A DNA stretch of 64,000 nucleotides from a virus. Numbering within the stretch: position 1 is the first letter of the stretch; every line of letters begins with the position of its first letter. The position numbers and the translations under genes were made by a program. This document shows, in pieces, positions 1 through 8,134 of this stretch. The stretch covers positions 30,491 through 94,490 of IMG/VR virus record IMGVR_UViG_3300020220_000020, one strand, 5' to 3'. The notes beneath the pieces are model-generated. The model was not told the DNA's origin, searched no databases, and was given only the letters and a program-made list of their open reading frames with translations.

Positions 1-14
1 AAAAGATAAACACC

Positions 15-398
15 ATGGTTAACAAAGTTAGCAATGATGAATTAAAATGGATAAGGATGCCAAGAAAATCTTGTCTTATAATAGAAGATGTTGATCCTGT
101 AATAAGATTTAATGGTATTTATGATGTTAAAAGCGTAGATTCCATAATAAAAACTTACGGAAAAATACCTGATCAAATAAATATGTATGTATCGATGGGT
201 AAACTTGAAATGATAACAGACGATGCTGCAAAGTCTATTTTGATAGAAAAAGAAAATTTTCATAAAGAAAAACCAAAAACAAAAAAAGAAATTAAAAGGA
301 GAGATGGAGTTTCGGTTTCTGATGAATCTGATGACGAATTTGAATCTGATTCAATGGAAGACAGATTAATAAGAAATGCAAAGAGAATTAATATATGA
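15..398 (+). CDS. hypothetical protein, 127 aa, acidic C-terminal half
   Basis: I do not recognise this family. The first 80 residues look like a compact mixed fold. The rest is highly charged: a Lys-rich stretch (KEKPKTKKEIKRR), then an acidic Ser/Asp/Glu run, then a basic end. That pattern suits a small disordered linker or nucleic-acid or protein adaptor, but no function can be assigned. There is no signal peptide or membrane segment. The stop overlaps the next start as ATGA, so the two are probably translationally coupled. It is the first gene in the window, and the 14 bases before it are too few to judge its promoter. Confidence 0.75.
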   Translation: MVNKVSNDELKWIRMPRKSCLIIEDVDPVIRFNGIYDVKSVDSIIKTYGKIPDQINMYVSMGKLEMITDDAAKSILIEKENFHKEKPKTKKEIKRRDGVSVSDESDDEFESDSMEDRLIRNAKRINI

Positions 399-1126
399 TA
401 AATGTCATACTTTCACCCACAGAAAATGATGTTTTGTTTTTTGCAAGACATTTTATGATTTCTAATATAGTTTTGAATCCTGATTATCAAATCCATGTTG
501 TTGAAAATGATTCTTATAGAGCAGATTTTCTTTCAAGTGTTTTTGGTAAAAAGATATCTTTAACAGATTTTTTCCCTTCAATAAAAGACCAGGAATATCT
601 TTGCGTAAATTTTTGTTATGAAAATTGTATTAGTTTTTCAGGGCAGTCTAAAGTATTTAACTTTTTTTCTACAAATAATAAGTCGCTGTCGCCATGCGAA
701 TGGTCTAAAGATTTATACGATTGTATTTTTGAAAGAAGCACAGAAAAAAATCTCATAGAAATTTTTTGTTCTTCTTTTGCTTCTGTTTTTGGCTATAGTC
801 CATTAAAAAACAGTTGGTCTTCGCTTAATCGACCTTCAATTTTGAGAAAATCAAACATATCTCAAAACGGCATTGCAGTGAGAAATGATGACGTAAGAAT
901 GATTATAAAGAGTAGTTTTTTTTCTGAGGATTCTAGGCTTTGGCACATACCAATCAAAAAAGATTTAAGTAAGAGATTTTTTGAAGTTAATGCTTGCGAA
1001 AATATAGTCACTGATGATTCTTTTTATGCCATGGTCTGTCTTGTGCTGGGCAAGAGAACTATTGTTCTTAGAGACAGTTTTACTTACTGTATAAATGATC
1101 CTTCAATAGAGTACATAGGGGTATAA
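395..1126 (+). CDS. possible GT-B (GT9-like) glycosyltransferase, 243 aa
   Basis: Function is uncertain. The C-terminal part (about residues 200-243) reads ENIVTDDSFYAMVCLVLGKR followed by a beta strand TIVL. This resembles the end of GT9/heptosyltransferase-type GT-B enzymes, where a strand ends in a D-S pair and is followed by a helix and the sugar-nucleotide region. The N-terminus (INVILSPTENDVLFFARHFM) would fit the first beta-alpha unit of a Rossmann-like half. At 243 aa it is shorter than a full two-domain GT9 enzyme (about 320-350 aa), so it may be reduced. It overlaps the upstream gene by ATGA and precedes the protease gene. The alternative is an unrelated alpha/beta phage protein. 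Confidence 0.5.
   Translation: MINVILSPTENDVLFFARHFMISNIVLNPDYQIHVVENDSYRADFLSSVFGKKISLTDFFPSIKDQEYLCVNFCYENCISFSGQSKVFNFFSTNNKSLSPCEWSKDLYDCIFERSTEKNLIEIFCSSFASVFGYSPLKNSWSSLNRPSILRKSNISQNGIAVRNDDVRMIIKSSFFSEDSRLWHIPIKKDLSKRFFEVNACENIVTDDSFYAMVCLVLGKRTIVLRDSFTYCINDPSIEYIGV
1117..1121 (+). promoter_or_regulatory. Shine-Dalgarno site for the TTG-started protease
   Basis: AGGGG sits seven bases before TTG at 1129, inside the last codons of the preceding gene. It supports a non-ATG start for the subtilisin-like gene. Confidence 0.55.
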
Positions 1127-1128
1127 AA

Positions 1129-1977
1129 TTGGAATACAAAAGCCCATCCATAAGAACAAAAAAAATAAATGACAGTTTTTACATAGATGATCTTAGCAAA
1201 CCAAGAGTATACGAACCGCTTGATTTTGGATTTAATGTAGAATCATGTATGCCAAGCGGATTGAATATAGCTATACTGGATTCTGGCCTGCCTAATCATA
1301 AGGATTTTTCCAATATCAAGGATGCTTCTCACGCATACTCTATAGACCTCCTGAATGTTAGATCTGATGTATTTGACAATACCGGTCACTCAACTGCAGT
1401 ATCTGGTCTTATAGCATCTAGTAATCCATCTAGCCTGTACGGCCTTGCACCAAATTGTAATTTCTTTTTTGGTAAAATACTTGATGATGAAAACAAGGGA
1501 GACATAAATAGTCTTGTTTCTGGTCTTCTTTGGAGTTTGGCGAAAAACGTTGATATTATTATAATATCAAGCTACTCAGATTTTGATTCAAATATATTAA
1601 AAGATTGTATTAAAAAATGTTACAATTCAAATATATGTGTATTTGCTTCTAGGTTTTCCAATAAAATAGAAAGAAATGAATACCCGAGTACATATGACGA
1701 AGTTTTTAAATGTTCTGTAGGCGATAAGTTTGAAAAAAGTAGCATCAGCGACCTTGCAAAAAACATGTATCATATATGCTATAAAAATGTGCCATTTATA
1801 ACATCTTATAGAAATGATAAATATCTTAAATTTTATGGATCCAGTGCAGTTTCTGCCATTTGTGGTGGTGTTGCAGCTCATTTAATATATAAATTAAAAA
1901 ATGAAAATAAAAAGTTTTCTGTAAATAATATATATAGTACTCTTATAAATAGCTTCAATACATCACATGAATTTTAA
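1129..1977 (+). CDS. subtilisin-like (S8 family) serine protease, 282 aa
   Basis: The catalytic triad of subtilases is visible: Asp51 in NIAILDSGLPNH, His87 in NTGHSTAVSGLIAS and Ser239 in FYGSSAVSAICGG. The strand order D-H-S and the small size match a bare S8 catalytic domain. There is no signal peptide and no recognisable propeptide beyond about 40 residues, so it should act inside the cell or in the virion. Two things are odd. The usual AAGN segment with the oxyanion-hole Asn reads VFASRF around residues 171-176. The Pro and His after the nucleophile (consensus GTSMAxPH) are also replaced. Activity is therefore uncertain. The TTG start at 1129 is chosen because AGGGG lies at 1117-1121 and no in-frame ATG lies before the catalytic Asp region. 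A role in virion protein processing is inference from its position. Confidence 0.85.
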   Translation: MEYKSPSIRTKKINDSFYIDDLSKPRVYEPLDFGFNVESCMPSGLNIAILDSGLPNHKDFSNIKDASHAYSIDLLNVRSDVFDNTGHSTAVSGLIASSNPSSLYGLAPNCNFFFGKILDDENKGDINSLVSGLLWSLAKNVDIIIISSYSDFDSNILKDCIKKCYNSNICVFASRFSNKIERNEYPSTYDEVFKCSVGDKFEKSSISDLAKNMYHICYKNVPFITSYRNDKYLKFYGSSAVSAICGGVAAHLIYKLKNENKKFSVNNIYSTLINSFNTSHEF

Positions 1978-2848
1978 AATTTATTTTACAGCAAATGATA
2001 TTTCAAAAAAGTACTACGGGATAGTTTTTAATGAATCTCGTAAAGTTTTTGATTTCAATTCTAAAATATTTGTCTCTCCGGTTTCGGCATCAACTAATTA
2101 TCACAAATATTTTTCATATCAATCTATAAAAAACTTTGAATTAGATTTGAATGCTTTTTCTTTTGTTGAGGGGAAATACGCTATAAATATAATGTCTCAT
2201 GAGTCTTCGTCATCTGTCTCATATGAAAATGACACTTTAGAAACTGTTATTGAAGGTATTTGGAACCCTTCTTTAAAAGACTTTGTTGACTCCAGAAATA
2301 TAAATAATTATTACACTGGCAGATTAAGTACTTTTAATCCAAGAGCAGAAACTGTTGTCGCATCAAATTTTTCAGACGAATTTGCAAAAAAATCCTATGA
2401 GTTATTATCTAAGACATTTAATGCAAAAAACTTTTTTATTAATCTTTCATCATCAGACAGTTCAAAATTTGGATTTTCTAATCTTGCCATCAAAGAAAAC
2501 GGTATTTCTTTAGACATTTTTTCTGGTTGGACTGGCATAGATTATAATAAAAATTATAATGTTCTTTTTAGAGACGGATTGTATGAAAAGCCATTTTTTT
2601 CATCTATTATAAAATTTAATTCAAATTCTATATCTTCATTAGAAAACTCTTTAATATCAAATTTGCTTAGTGGTGATTTCTCTTTAATAGTTCAGGATGC
2701 TAATGGGAAGGAAATAGTTAGAGGTTCAACAAGACAATCTGGACAGTCTTATTCTGTTGTTCCCAAGCCAGATTTATCTGGTGGTATATCTGTTGCCATT
2801 AAAAGAGGATCTATTTCTCAAAGGATTTCTATAAGAGGAGTGCAATAA
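1967..2848 (+). CDS. hypothetical beta-rich protein, 293 aa
   Basis: Not recognised. The sequence alternates short hydrophobic strands with Ser/Asn-rich turns, as in virion beta-structural proteins. The last 60 residues (DFSLIVQDANGKEIVRG onward) look like a small Ig- or carboxypeptidase-regulatory-like sandwich. There is no signal peptide, coiled coil or membrane segment. It starts inside the end of the protease gene (11-base overlap) and is followed six bases later by another probable structural gene. This suggests co-translation. A head-decoration or neck role is possible but unsupported. Confidence 0.7.
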   Translation: MNFKIYFTANDISKKYYGIVFNESRKVFDFNSKIFVSPVSASTNYHKYFSYQSIKNFELDLNAFSFVEGKYAINIMSHESSSSVSYENDTLETVIEGIWNPSLKDFVDSRNINNYYTGRLSTFNPRAETVVASNFSDEFAKKSYELLSKTFNAKNFFINLSSSDSSKFGFSNLAIKENGISLDIFSGWTGIDYNKNYNVLFRDGLYEKPFFSSIIKFNSNSISSLENSLISNLLSGDFSLIVQDANGKEIVRGSTRQSGQSYSVVPKPDLSGGISVAIKRGSISQRISIRGVQ

Positions 2849-2854
2849 TAAATT

Positions 2855-3853
2855 ATGGCAATTAGATCTATACCAGATAAAGTTGGAAATTTTTCACAAG
2901 GAACTTCCAATGCAATTTTTTTGAAAACATATTCTCCCACTGGAGAAGCTGAGGACATACAGAGTCCAAGTATAACTATAACTGATTCATCTAATGATGA
3001 GATAGTTCATGCATCAGCTACAAAAGCTGGTGATGGGTTTTATTTTTATGAATGGGTAATTGCCAGAGATCAGCAAGAGGGAGAATATTCGATAGAGTGG
3101 AGTTATTTAAGTGACGGTAATGTTTCTTATGTTTATCAGACTGCAGTAGTAACAAACGCACCTTCTATATCAAATGCATACTTTGGTTTTGTTGCAGATT
3201 TAAAGACTAGCCTAGAATACCATTTAAGGGCTCCCATGAATATACCTGTTTATAAAGAAGAGGGCAGGCCTGTTGATAATTATACTACTTATAAATTTGC
3301 TTTTCCTAGATGGAATCAGTATCAGGGAGTAAAAGTTTATAGGAATCAAGAATTAATTCAAGATGGATTTTCTATAGATTTTTTTCATGGTAAAATAATA
3401 TTTGATGTTCCAAATACAGAATATGATATTGTAAACTGTGATTATAATTTTAGGTGGTTCTCTGATCCACAACTTATGGTTTTTCTTAATAATGGCGTAC
3501 AAAGAATGAATATGTATCCGCCTGTTTGTTATCATTCCCTTGAAAGAATGCCATCTAGATTTATTCCTATAGTTATATATTCGGCTGTTGTTGATGCTTT
3601 GCGCGAAATGATGTTATCGATACAGTTTCAGGAGCCTCAGCTTATTTTTGGATCTATAGAAAGATCTCAAAGTGTATTTGGTAATTTTGATACTTTAAAG
3701 AAAAATTACGAAGAAACCCTTAAGGGTATGTTGGATGCAAAAAAGTTTGGACCATATACTGGTCTTACTAGAATGGTCGTTGTTCCTGAGTATACTTTGC
3801 CAGGTGGTCGAAGTAGATATTTCAGATATTTATTTACAGGGTCTAACGTATGA
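2855..3853 (+). CDS. probable virion structural (neck/connector) protein, 332 aa
   Basis: Residues 1-105 look like an Ig-like beta sandwich (ITITDSSNDEIV, then GFYFYEWVIARDQQEGEYSI). Next comes a short beta-hairpin unit, about residues 159-200, with the pattern KVYRNQELIQDGFSID and GKIIFDVP. That unit resembles the 'Ng-x-L-x-x-G-Y-x-v-d-x-x-x-G-x-I-x-F' hairpins common in phage structural proteins. The C-terminal half is helical and includes an aromatic/Arg-rich end. The gene lies in the connector region and its last base pairs overlap the next start as ATGA. The exact role (adaptor, neck or decoration) cannot be fixed from sequence. Confidence 0.7.
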   Translation: MAIRSIPDKVGNFSQGTSNAIFLKTYSPTGEAEDIQSPSITITDSSNDEIVHASATKAGDGFYFYEWVIARDQQEGEYSIEWSYLSDGNVSYVYQTAVVTNAPSISNAYFGFVADLKTSLEYHLRAPMNIPVYKEEGRPVDNYTTYKFAFPRWNQYQGVKVYRNQELIQDGFSIDFFHGKIIFDVPNTEYDIVNCDYNFRWFSDPQLMVFLNNGVQRMNMYPPVCYHSLERMPSRFIPIVIYSAVVDALREMMLSIQFQEPQLIFGSIERSQSVFGNFDTLKKNYEETLKGMLDAKKFGPYTGLTRMVVVPEYTLPGGRSRYFRYLFTGSNV

Positions 3854-4140
3854 TTGATAAAAATAAATTAAGATTGGCTATTATGGATCCCAAGGTTACT
3901 TTTTTTGTTTTACCAAAAAGTTCTTTAATAGAAATGATAGTAAGAGGTGAAAACAATATAGTAAACAGCTTGCCTCTTGACTTAAAGACTGTTTTCCTTT
4001 CTAAAAAAGGTTTGGCAATAGAAAATGCTATGGTCGAAAAATATATTAATGATACAATTGACGAAAAGCACAAGCTAATATTAGATAATTGTGAAATTAG
4101 AGTATTTCAAAAGACCGTAGAAGTTTCTGGAAAAAAATGA
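3850..4140 (+). CDS. hypothetical protein, 96 aa
   Basis: Unrecognised small alpha/beta protein with no motif, signal peptide or membrane segment. Its start and stop each overlap neighbours by ATGA, so it sits in a tightly coupled run of four genes (2855-5272). An antisense frame covers the same bases and is treated as a shadow, because the + strand copy fits the operon. Confidence 0.7.
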   Translation: MIDKNKLRLAIMDPKVTFFVLPKSSLIEMIVRGENNIVNSLPLDLKTVFLSKKGLAIENAMVEKYINDTIDEKHKLILDNCEIRVFQKTVEVSGKK

Positions 4141-4559
4141 CTAATAGAACAAAAGAGAATAAAAAATTGGTATTCAAAAATTACGGCGAATATCTTTATA
4201 TGACAAGAAATTTGAGCAATCATCAAAAGGTTATGATTTTTGACAGTTTATCTCGAGATGAAAAAAAATCTTTAGAAAAAGCTCTTGTTGAAGAGGGCTG
4301 GGATGATTTAATATGGCAGAATGAGATAGACTACAAAATAGATCTTATAAAAAAAATATTTGGCAGAGATGTAATAGATCTTAAAATAAAAGTTCTAAAA
4401 GGTAAAAAAATTAGAATGAAAACTAGTGTTTGGGAAAGAATAGTTGAAGAATTCAAGTCGGTCCCAGACTCCATGAAAAATCATATTTTTTCTGGCTTAC
4501 AGTTCAAGATAGATAGAAATGATTTGCATTTTGGTATACTTCAGAAGGGAAAAAGATAA
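4137..4559 (+). CDS. hypothetical Lys-rich protein, 140 aa
   Basis: Unrecognised, largely helical and basic. It contains a Trp-rich helix (EEGWDDLIWQNEIDYKIDLI, about residues 50-70). Its stop and the next start share TAATG, so it is coupled to the PhoH-like gene. A cytoplasmic accessory role is plausible from its neighbours, but nothing more specific can be said. Confidence 0.7.
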   Translation: MTNRTKENKKLVFKNYGEYLYMTRNLSNHQKVMIFDSLSRDEKKSLEKALVEEGWDDLIWQNEIDYKIDLIKKIFGRDVIDLKIKVLKGKKIRMKTSVWERIVEEFKSVPDSMKNHIFSGLQFKIDRNDLHFGILQKGKR

Positions 4560-5272
4560 TGAGTAAAAAAAATAAAAAGTCCGCGTCCAATTCTGGCAAT
4601 ACTCCTGTAAATGGAAGCGGTTGCTATTCTTTTATAACTCCTAAAACTCAAGAGCAGGCAGATGCACTTAAAACTATAGATACTAATACAATATCATTTT
4701 TATATGGTGTTCCTGGAACTGGAAAAACAACTTTGGCTGTTGGATATGCTCTAAAAGAGCTTGTAAATTCTAAAATATCTAAAGTTATTATTACAAGACC
4801 ATACGTTTCTGCTGGAGAAAATCTTGGATATCTTCCTGGAAGTTTAGAAGAAAAATTTGATCCATTTTTTACTCCAGTCCGTATGTGTATGGAAAAGATA
4901 ATAGGAAAGTCTCAGTTAAATAAATATTTAAATTTGGGCCACATATTGGTTCTTCCTGTTGCCTATATGAGAGGTGTTACTTTTGAAAATTGCTGTGTCA
5001 TCATGGACGAAGCCCAAAATTCGTCAATTGAACAGATGCATCTTGTCCTTACAAGAGTAGGCCAAAAATGCAAACTTATAATAACTGGAGATGAGTTTCA
5101 AACAGATATAAGAACTAAAAAAAATGGCCTTTCTGATGCCATATCTAGGCTTGGTGGTATTGATAGAATTGGTTTTTATGAATTGTCTGCTATGTCTTGC
5201 CAAAGAGATCTTTTGGTCGGAGAGATAGACATTAAATATAAAGGACAGATAGATAAAAATAAGAATTTATAA
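4559..5272 (+). CDS. phoH: PhoH-family P-loop ATPase, 237 aa
   Basis: A single PhoH domain fills the protein after a 25-residue polar tail. Visible motifs are Walker A GVPGTGKTT (residues 50-58), the family-typical RPYVSAGENLGYLPG with the following EKFDPFF, Walker B VIMDEAQN, and the sensor-like ITGDEFQTD. PhoH proteins are cytoplasmic ATPases related to the N-terminal part of superfamily 1 helicases. They are very common in large phages, but their role there is not settled; RNA metabolism has been proposed. The length is close to that of stand-alone phage PhoH proteins. The gene sits inside the structural operon, suggesting late co-expression with virion genes. The family assignment is secure. 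Confidence 0.95.
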   Translation: MSKKNKKSASNSGNTPVNGSGCYSFITPKTQEQADALKTIDTNTISFLYGVPGTGKTTLAVGYALKELVNSKISKVIITRPYVSAGENLGYLPGSLEEKFDPFFTPVRMCMEKIIGKSQLNKYLNLGHILVLPVAYMRGVTFENCCVIMDEAQNSSIEQMHLVLTRVGQKCKLIITGDEFQTDIRTKKNGLSDAISRLGGIDRIGFYELSAMSCQRDLLVGEIDIKYKGQIDKNKNL

Positions 5273-5277
5273 GTATT

Positions 5278-7422
5278 ATGAACATAGGTTGTCTATCTAA
5301 TTCTTTATCAAAAATGGCATCTTTAAATGATGCCCAAAGATTTATATTTTATAAATATCTTTTAGGTAGCCTATATAGATTTGCTCAGTTTGATGATGAT
5401 TTTGACGATTCTTCTATCGGTACAGGAACTGTAGATGGTTCTCTTAAAGGTGATCTTACTCCTGATCTTATAAATAAAGCAGAGCTTATAAAGTCTCTTT
5501 CTCTTTCTGGAGATAAGATAGGTTCCGATAGGATTATGAATGAAGTCTTATCAAGTTCTTTGCTTACAAAAAAACAAAAAAAAGATTTTAAAAAATATGT
5601 TATGAGGATTCTTCTTGCTGGTTCTTCTATAGGCGTAGAAGATCAGTCTAAAGTTCAAGATTCTAACCTTGGATATCAGTCCAAAGATATGTCCAGGTCT
5701 TTTTCTTTATTAAAAAGAATAAATAATGAGGTTTCTAGAATTCATCCTGATATATTTAATATTATTTACAACAAGCAAAATCCATTATATTCAAAATGTA
5801 GAAGTGATTTAAGATATGAAAAAAAGCTATCTGAAAAATATTTAGGAAGTTTGACCGACGTTATCTCGGATGTAGTTTCTGCTCCTGGTTTTACCTATTT
5901 TGAGCAGGATCCAAATAGGTTGCAAGAATCTTCTTTTGAGTATTTTTATTACAACCCATTCCATATACCCCAAGACGTTAGCAGTACTTTAGCTAACTGT
6001 ATGGGTTCAAGTAACCCTTCGCCACAAACAGTCTCTAAATGTCTTTGGAAGAATGCAGACAGGAGATTGATAAGTGACAATTTTACTTCAATAAGAAATG
6101 CATGCTTGGAGGAAATGCTTGAAAGAATTATCCGTAAAGAGCCTGCTATGATGTGTTTTTTAGTTAGAATGCTTCTTAGGCATACTGATAGAATATTTGC
6201 TCAAAAGAAAAGCACTCCAATAAGTTTTGAAACTTTTGAGCAAGTTAAAAAAAATAAAGAAGATTGTGATTTAATTCATCTTAAATCAGATGTAATAGAA
6301 GCATTTACTCCAGATGACAAGGCAGAAGAAGCGAGATTAAATTCAGAAAAACAAGGTTGTCCTGATTCTTATTTGGTAGAAAAAGGCAAATACGATTCAA
6401 GTGAAGACGTCGAGAGAGAAAATAATTTAAAAATAGTTCGTAATTTTTATCCTAGTTTCATAGCGCATTTAGAAAGAAAAAAATCAGAACTTGATTTGCT
6501 TTTTAGTTACATAATAAACTCAGCTTCTGATGAATCTGTTTACGGAAATTTAAAAGATATTTGCAATGATATTAAAAATGATTTAATTGGTGTTATTGAT
6601 GAAGAGATAGATGCTGTAAAACTAGATATGGATAAGAGTTCATACGGTATTGCTGTTTCCATAATAAAGAAGATGCAGATATCTGGTAGTGCAGACTTTA
6701 TTTCTGAAATTAGAAAAAAGAGCTTTGAATTTAAGGTTAGAATAAAGGATCCTGATTCTATTTCAGATCGTGATATTGATATTATATCAGGTATAGATAT
6801 TTCACTAATGCCATCTTATAATGTTTCTATTGAGGGTGTTCCAGGCTGGTCAAAAGAAGGTGGTTATGGAAAAATACAGGTTATTAAACAGCAATTTGAT
6901 ATGGCTTACGAAGAATTTTTAAGAGGGTCTATAGCGCGTCTTTCAACAATGATGTCCAATCCTGATACTAGAAAAAGAATAATAGGTTGGTATAAAACTG
7001 GTACAAGAGGTATAAAGATAAACCCTGTAACTAAAAAAAGATCGATATCATCTGATGAAATATATGAGCAATTTTTGAAGGGTTCTTTGACTGGAGATTC
7101 ACTTAAATCTTATCTTTCAGGCCTTATAACCAGCCGTTCCGGAAATGAAAATTTAAAACTTTTTCTTGATAAGGTTTCAATTGGTAAGAATTTTGGACAG
7201 CAAGTAAAAGAGCTGTCATCTTTTAGGGAAAATTTTAGGTCACTGATATCAAAAATATCTAAAGATGCAGAAATGCCACCTTCTGTGGTTGAATCTGGAA
7301 TGACATTGTTTTCAACTCAAATTTCTTCTGAAGAAAATAAAAAAGAAGAAAAAACTGCTTGTTTTGATTTTATGTCTCAAGGCTTTTTAATAAAAATGGC
7401 TTCATACATAAGGAGCAGGTGA
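5278..7422 (+). CDS. hypothetical protein, 714 aa
   Basis: The largest protein of the upstream block and not recognised. It is mostly helical with long charged stretches. Residues 110-135 and 380-480 could form coiled coils. A more conserved-looking basic segment near residues 545-600 contains PDTRKRIIGWYKTGTRGIKI. No Walker motif, protease triad or membrane segment was found. Size and location would allow a portal-like, internal virion or scaffolding role, but I see no portal signature and do not assign one. It begins five bases after the PhoH-like stop, with no strong ribosome binding site. Confidence 0.75.
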   Translation: MNIGCLSNSLSKMASLNDAQRFIFYKYLLGSLYRFAQFDDDFDDSSIGTGTVDGSLKGDLTPDLINKAELIKSLSLSGDKIGSDRIMNEVLSSSLLTKKQKKDFKKYVMRILLAGSSIGVEDQSKVQDSNLGYQSKDMSRSFSLLKRINNEVSRIHPDIFNIIYNKQNPLYSKCRSDLRYEKKLSEKYLGSLTDVISDVVSAPGFTYFEQDPNRLQESSFEYFYYNPFHIPQDVSSTLANCMGSSNPSPQTVSKCLWKNADRRLISDNFTSIRNACLEEMLERIIRKEPAMMCFLVRMLLRHTDRIFAQKKSTPISFETFEQVKKNKEDCDLIHLKSDVIEAFTPDDKAEEARLNSEKQGCPDSYLVEKGKYDSSEDVERENNLKIVRNFYPSFIAHLERKKSELDLLFSYIINSASDESVYGNLKDICNDIKNDLIGVIDEEIDAVKLDMDKSSYGIAVSIIKKMQISGSADFISEIRKKSFEFKVRIKDPDSISDRDIDIISGIDISLMPSYNVSIEGVPGWSKEGGYGKIQVIKQQFDMAYEEFLRGSIARLSTMMSNPDTRKRIIGWYKTGTRGIKINPVTKKRSISSDEIYEQFLKGSLTGDSLKSYLSGLITSRSGNENLKLFLDKVSIGKNFGQQVKELSSFRENFRSLISKISKDAEMPPSVVESGMTLFSTQISSEENKKEEKTACFDFMSQGFLIKMASYIRSR

Positions 7423-7425
7423 TAT

Positions 7426-7602
7426 ATGGTTTTTGTTTGTGTTTGTGAAAAATGTCATGAACACAGTAGAGATAAAAATCTATCAATAGAGATAAATTTT
7501 AGCGACAAGGTAATTTATTTTAAGTGTACTAAATGTGGTCATCTTAATTCCATAGAACTAGATAAAAAAAATTTTAAATTACCAAAAGGCAAAGTAATAT
7601 AA
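7426..7602 (+). CDS. small zinc-ribbon protein, 58 aa
   Basis: This short gene fills the gap between two larger genes. Translation from ATG 7426 gives 58 residues with two CxxC knuckles, CEKC at residues 7-10 and CTKCGH at 34-39. They are separated by a strand-rich 23-residue segment, the classic layout of a four-Cys zinc ribbon. The upstream AGGAG at 7411-7415 is well placed as a ribosome binding site. The stop and the next start share TAATG. Small zinc ribbons occur in phages as transcription-related or RNA-binding proteins or as structural cores; which applies here is unknown. Confidence 0.8.
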   Translation: MVFVCVCEKCHEHSRDKNLSIEINFSDKVIYFKCTKCGHLNSIELDKKNFKLPKGKVI

Positions 7603-8120
7603 TGTTTTCAATACAAAATAAAAGTGGTAAATACATATCGATAAGCGATCTTGGTCTGGTGCTTGCTCCAAAACAGTGCATAGATCTTGATAGAGTTGTT
7701 GATAGACATGTTTCTGATTCATCTTCGTGTTTAAAAAAAGCAGTAGAGACAAGCATGGTAAAAATATTAAGAAAAGATATTGAGTTAAAAAATATTATAG
7801 TTGAAAAAAGAGAAAAGATAGATATAAATTCTGATGAAATTAAAAAAGAACTAGACTCTTTTAAAAAAGATATAATATCTATTCTTTCAGAAAATCTTAA
7901 AAATAATAAAACAGTTGTAATACAACAGGTTTTAGAGAATTCTTCTAATTCTGTAGAGACGGATGAAACTCATGCCGATTCTTCTGTTCTCTCTAAACTT
8001 CATGAAAAAACCATGGAAAAGATGTTAAAAAATACAGAAATGAACATATCCAATTCGTCTAAAGAGGTTAATAATTCTAGTTTGCAAAATAAACTTGATG
8101 AGCTTGAGGGCTTGTTGTAA
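7602..8120 (+). CDS. hypothetical protein with coiled-coil tendency, 172 aa
   Basis: The first 60 residues look like a small beta-rich domain (IQNKSGKYISISDLGLVLAP, then DLDRVVDRHVS). This resembles small phage proteins that start with a 'strand, L-x-L-x-P' beta fold. From about residue 65 on, the chain is charged and helical with heptad-like spacing and Ser/Asn-rich breaks. That suggests an extended or coiled-coil tail. Function is unknown. The gene is coupled to the zinc-ribbon gene by TAATG and lies directly upstream of the actin-like gene, so it could be a partner of that protein (inference only). Confidence 0.7.
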   Translation: MFSIQNKSGKYISISDLGLVLAPKQCIDLDRVVDRHVSDSSSCLKKAVETSMVKILRKDIELKNIIVEKREKIDINSDEIKKELDSFKKDIISILSENLKNNKTVVIQQVLENSSNSVETDETHADSSVLSKLHEKTMEKMLKNTEMNISNSSKEVNNSSLQNKLDELEGLL

Positions 8121-8122
8121 TA

Positions 8123-8128
8123 AAGGAG
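8123..8128 (+). promoter_or_regulatory. strong Shine-Dalgarno for the actin-like gene
   Basis: AAGGAG is six bases before ATG 8135 in the short gap after the previous stop. It is one of the best ribosome binding sites in the window and supports independent, efficient translation of the actin-like protein. Confidence 0.7.
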
Positions 8129-8134
8129 AAAATT

